From Candidatus Methanofastidiosia archaeon (GTDB taxonomy: Archaea > Methanobacteriota_B > Thermococci > Methanofastidiosales > Methanofastidiosaceae): a stretch of DNA of 6,943 nt. A program made the translations under genes and the position numbers. Under the pieces are notes generated by a model. That model was not told the DNA's origin and did no database searches. It worked only from the letters and a program-made list of their open reading frames with translations. Location: the NCBI GenBank assembly GCA_003558335.1, contig PWMA01000032.1, positions 1 to 6,943 on the forward strand, written 5' to 3'. Of the stretch, positions 5,730 to 6,943 are shown piece after piece; the first letter of the stretch is position 1; every line of letters starts with the position of its first letter.

Positions 5730-5735
5730 TTTTTT
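5730..5735 (+). terminator. T-run terminator after the ClC gene
   Basis: Six T residues begin immediately after the TAA stop, followed by further T-rich sequence (TTTTC at 5743-5747 and nearby). This matches archaeal T-rich termination; no strong hairpin precedes it. Confidence 0.4.
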
Positions 5736-5794
5736 AAATTAATTTTCTTAATTTAGATTGATACACTTTCAAATAACTGTGTTGGCCAATAATA

Positions 5795-5831
5795 GATTTA
5801 AGATGTGCGGATAAGTTCTTAGGATAGGTGA
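5795..5831 (+). promoter_or_regulatory. Promoter and ribosome binding site of the nitroreductase gene
   Basis: GATTTAAGA (5795-5803) is a TATA-like element predicting a start near 5823-5827. AGGTGA (5826-5831) lies 4 bases before a TTG at 5836 and selects that codon as the start, since no ATG or GTG in frame is equally well placed. Confidence 0.45.
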
Positions 5832-5835
5832 AATA

Positions 5836-6381
5836 TTGGATTTTTTAGAGCTTTGTGAAAAAAGGTATAGTTGCAGGAAATATCTAGAAAAAAAGGTAGA
5901 AAGAGAAAAAATTGAAAGGTGTCTTGAAGCTTCAAGATTAGCGCCTTCAGCAGTAAATGCTCAACCTTGGAGTTTTATAGTTATAGATGATCCTGAATTA
6001 AAAGATAGAGTTGCAAGAGAAACTTTTGATAAGGTTGCTTTCTTCAACAAGTTCTCACTTTCTGCTCCAGTTCTTGTTGTAATAGTAAATGAAAATCCAT
6101 TTATGACAAGTCTATTAGGAAGGCTTTTCCAAGGAAGAGATTTTAGCCTTTTTGATACAGGCATTGTAGCTTCACATTTTTGTCTTAAGGCTACAGAAGA
6201 GGGGCTTGGAACATGTATTCTAGGTTGGTTTAAAGAAAAAAATGTTAAAAGGATTTTAAAAATTCCGAGAAAAAAATCTGTTTCGCTTATTTTAACTGTT
6301 GGTTATCCTGCGGATTCGCCTAAAAAGAAAAAAAGAAAATCTATAGAAAAGATTAGAAAATATAATGTTGAGAGTATTTAG
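5836..6381 (+). CDS. Nitroreductase-family flavoprotein
   Basis: A 181-residue protein of the FMN-dependent nitroreductase superfamily, which uses NAD(P)H to reduce nitro compounds, quinones, flavins or other acceptors, often as a homodimer. Evidence is the N-terminal RYSCRKY (10-16, usual RRSxRxF FMN-phosphate contact), APSAVNAQPW (36-45, the classic family motif), a central hydrophobic segment, DTGIVASHF (107-115), EEGLGTCILGWF (121-132) and a strand LILTVGYP (151-158) near the C-terminus, followed by a lysine-rich tail (163-176). The TTG start is set by AGGTGA 4 bases upstream. At this length it belongs to the short single-domain subgroup; the natural substrate cannot be told. The stop codon TAG (6379-6381) lies inside the left arm of a long dyad. 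Confidence 0.9.
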   Translation: MDFLELCEKRYSCRKYLEKKVEREKIERCLEASRLAPSAVNAQPWSFIVIDDPELKDRVARETFDKVAFFNKFSLSAPVLVVIVNENPFMTSLLGRLFQGRDFSLFDTGIVASHFCLKATEEGLGTCILGWFKEKNVKRILKIPRKKSVSLILTVGYPADSPKKKKRKSIEKIRKYNVESI

Positions 6382-6415
6382 TTAAAACAAAACTATTATT
6401 TTAACTAAATACTTT
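6371..6415 (+). terminator. Long AT-rich perfect stem-loop at the nitroreductase 3' end
   Basis: GTATTTAGTTAAAA (6374-6387) is an exact inverted copy of TTTTAACTAAATAC (6399-6412), extendable by A-T, G-T and A-T to 17 pairs (6371-6387/6399-6415), with an 11-base loop. It includes the gene's own stop codon. It may act as a terminator or mRNA-stabilising hairpin. The 9-mer within it is the same as in the dyad at 2322-2364, so a protein-binding site is also possible. Confidence 0.55.
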
Positions 6416-6462
6416 AGATTACATTAAAAATATATAAAATATTATTGATTAAAATCGACAAC

Positions 6463-6471
6463 CTTATAAAC
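6463..6471 (+). promoter_or_regulatory. TATA-box promoter of the small zinc-binding protein gene
   Basis: CTTATAAAC is a good archaeal TATA element about 68 bases before the ATG at 6531, predicting a start near 6490 and a leader of about 40 bases. The leader contains a 5-bp hairpin (TGGCC 6492-6496 with GGCCA 6504-6508) just ahead of the ribosome binding site AAGGAG (6517-6522). Confidence 0.45.
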
Positions 6472-6530
6472 TAGAATAAAAATGGTGTGTATGGCCTTAA
6501 AGTGGCCAAATAAATAAAGGAGTAATATAA

Positions 6531-6695
6531 ATGTATGGCGAAAATCGAGGAGGCTACAACAGACCACCTCGTGAGATGCACAAAGTAACGTGTGCAGATT
6601 GTGGACAGGATACTGAAGTTCCATTCAAACCTGATGGAACAAGACCTGTTTACTGTAGGGATTGCTACCAAAAGAGAAGTCCAAGAAGATATTAA
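6531..6695 (+). CDS. Small CxxC-x17-CxxC zinc-binding protein, 54 residues
   Basis: A short gene running from ATG to TAA (6693-6695). After a Gly/Arg/Asn-rich tail (MYGENRGGYNRPPR), residues 17-47 form a compact zinc knuckle: HKVTCADC, 17 residues including VPFKPDGTRPVYC, then CRDCYQKR. Spacing is Cys21-x2-Cys24-x17-Cys42-x2-Cys45. This matches the widespread CxxC-x17-CxxC domain of small archaeal and bacterial proteins, whose role is unknown; the Arg-rich ends suggest nucleic-acid binding. AAGGAG (6517-6522) is 8 bases before the ATG and a TATA box lies upstream, so the gene is a self-contained unit. Confidence 0.88.
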   Translation: MYGENRGGYNRPPREMHKVTCADCGQDTEVPFKPDGTRPVYCRDCYQKRSPRRY

Positions 6696-6732
6696 ACAAA
6701 TTTTGTAAAAGGTATTTCTAAAATAGTATTAT

Positions 6733-6757
6733 AGGAAAAGTCCTTTTATTTTTTATA
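6733..6757 (+). terminator. Hairpin plus T-rich tract after the small zinc-binding gene
   Basis: AGGA (6733-6736) pairs with TCCT (6741-6744) around an AAAG loop, extended at the right by a T-rich tract. The stem is short, so the T-rich tract may be the main archaeal termination signal. Confidence 0.4.
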
Positions 6758-6810
6758 TTTACAATTTATTCTCAGCATATATTAGTTTAACTTTTAATCT
6801 GATTGAAAGC

Positions 6811-6820
6811 TTTTTAAAAG
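6811..6820 (+). promoter_or_regulatory. Possible TATA box in the gene-free right end
   Basis: TTTTTAAAAG is TATA-like and would start a transcript near 6842 that runs about 95 bases to the terminator at 6906-6936. No reading frame of useful length follows, so any product would be a small RNA. Support is positional only. Confidence 0.2.
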
Positions 6821-6905
6821 TAAACTGCATGGTTGAATAATTACAGACCAATGCAAATATAAAGGACCTTTTGCCCCTTATTTTACACTTGCTAGCAAAT
6901 TTTCT

Positions 6906-6937
6906 AAAAACTCTTGCCTTTCTAGCAAGAGTTTTTT
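6906..6937 (+). terminator. Perfect 12-bp intrinsic-terminator-like hairpin with T6
   Basis: AAAAACTCTTGC (6906-6917) pairs perfectly with GCAAGAGTTTTT (6925-6936) around a 7-base loop, and the right arm runs into T6 (6932-6937). The A-run at the left makes it usable in both directions, so it may serve a convergent gene just beyond the window. A competing pairing overlaps it (CTTGCTAG 6888-6895 with CTAGCAAG 6922-6929). Confidence 0.55.
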
Positions 6938-6943
6938 ACAGCG

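Noticed and set aside
5147..6164. Minus-strand frames antisense to the ClC and nitroreductase genes
   Set aside because: They overlap well-supported plus-strand genes and show no motifs or start signals.
6442..6671. Two overlapping minus-strand frames of 60 and 66 codons
   Set aside because: They are antisense to the small zinc-binding protein gene and its promoter; the plus-strand gene has a clear CxxC-x17-CxxC domain, ribosome binding site and TATA box.
1..6943. CRISPR array, tRNA or insertion-sequence transposase
   Set aside because: No regularly spaced direct repeats, no tRNA T-loop (GGTTCRAATC) with cloverleaf arms, and no transposase or nuclease motifs were found on either strand.

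Overview
The window looks like part of an AT-rich archaeal chromosome. Three things point to Archaea. There is an S19e-PDCD5 gene pair (ribosomal protein S19e and a PDCD5/TFAR19-type DNA-binding protein), both found in archaea and eukaryotes but not bacteria. TATA-box-like promoters sit about 25 bases upstream of several starts. At least two transcripts look leaderless, while internal genes carry GGTGA/GGAGG-type ribosome binding sites. A euryarchaeal, methanogen-related lineage is my guess; nothing here fixes the genus.

Layout, left to right. Bases 1-110 are the 3' end of a plus-strand gene cut by the window edge. Next come two abutting plus-strand genes (116-805, 806-1570). The first encodes a zinc-ribbon membrane protein with two tandem DUF4389-like domains, the second a PrsW-type intramembrane protease with a C-terminal zinc ribbon. 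Between 1571 and 1818 lies a locally GC-rich, highly foldable stretch that I interpret as a non-coding RNA of about 200 nt with its own TATA box. It ends exactly at the stop codon of a convergent gene of unknown function (1819-2274, minus).

A minus-strand operon follows: S19e (3846 to 3388), PDCD5-like protein (to 3046) and a PP-loop ATPase (3040 to 2432), ending at a T7 run. S19e diverges from a plus-strand ClC-type chloride channel/transporter with a C-terminal CBS pair (3942-5729). Then come a nitroreductase-family flavoprotein (5836-6381), a long AT-rich perfect dyad at its 3' end, and a 54-residue CxxC-x17-CxxC zinc-binding protein (6531-6695). The last 248 bases contain no gene I can support, but hold two terminator-like hairpins, the second with a competing alternative pairing.

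The genes are mostly housekeeping or membrane functions. The S19e operon ties translation (S19e) to two accessory proteins. The DUF4389/PrsW pair looks like one membrane unit. The most unusual item is the structured RNA at about 1601-1818. Its size and branched fold recall HEARO/omega RNAs of IscB-type elements, but no nuclease gene is present in the window and that family assignment is only a hypothesis.
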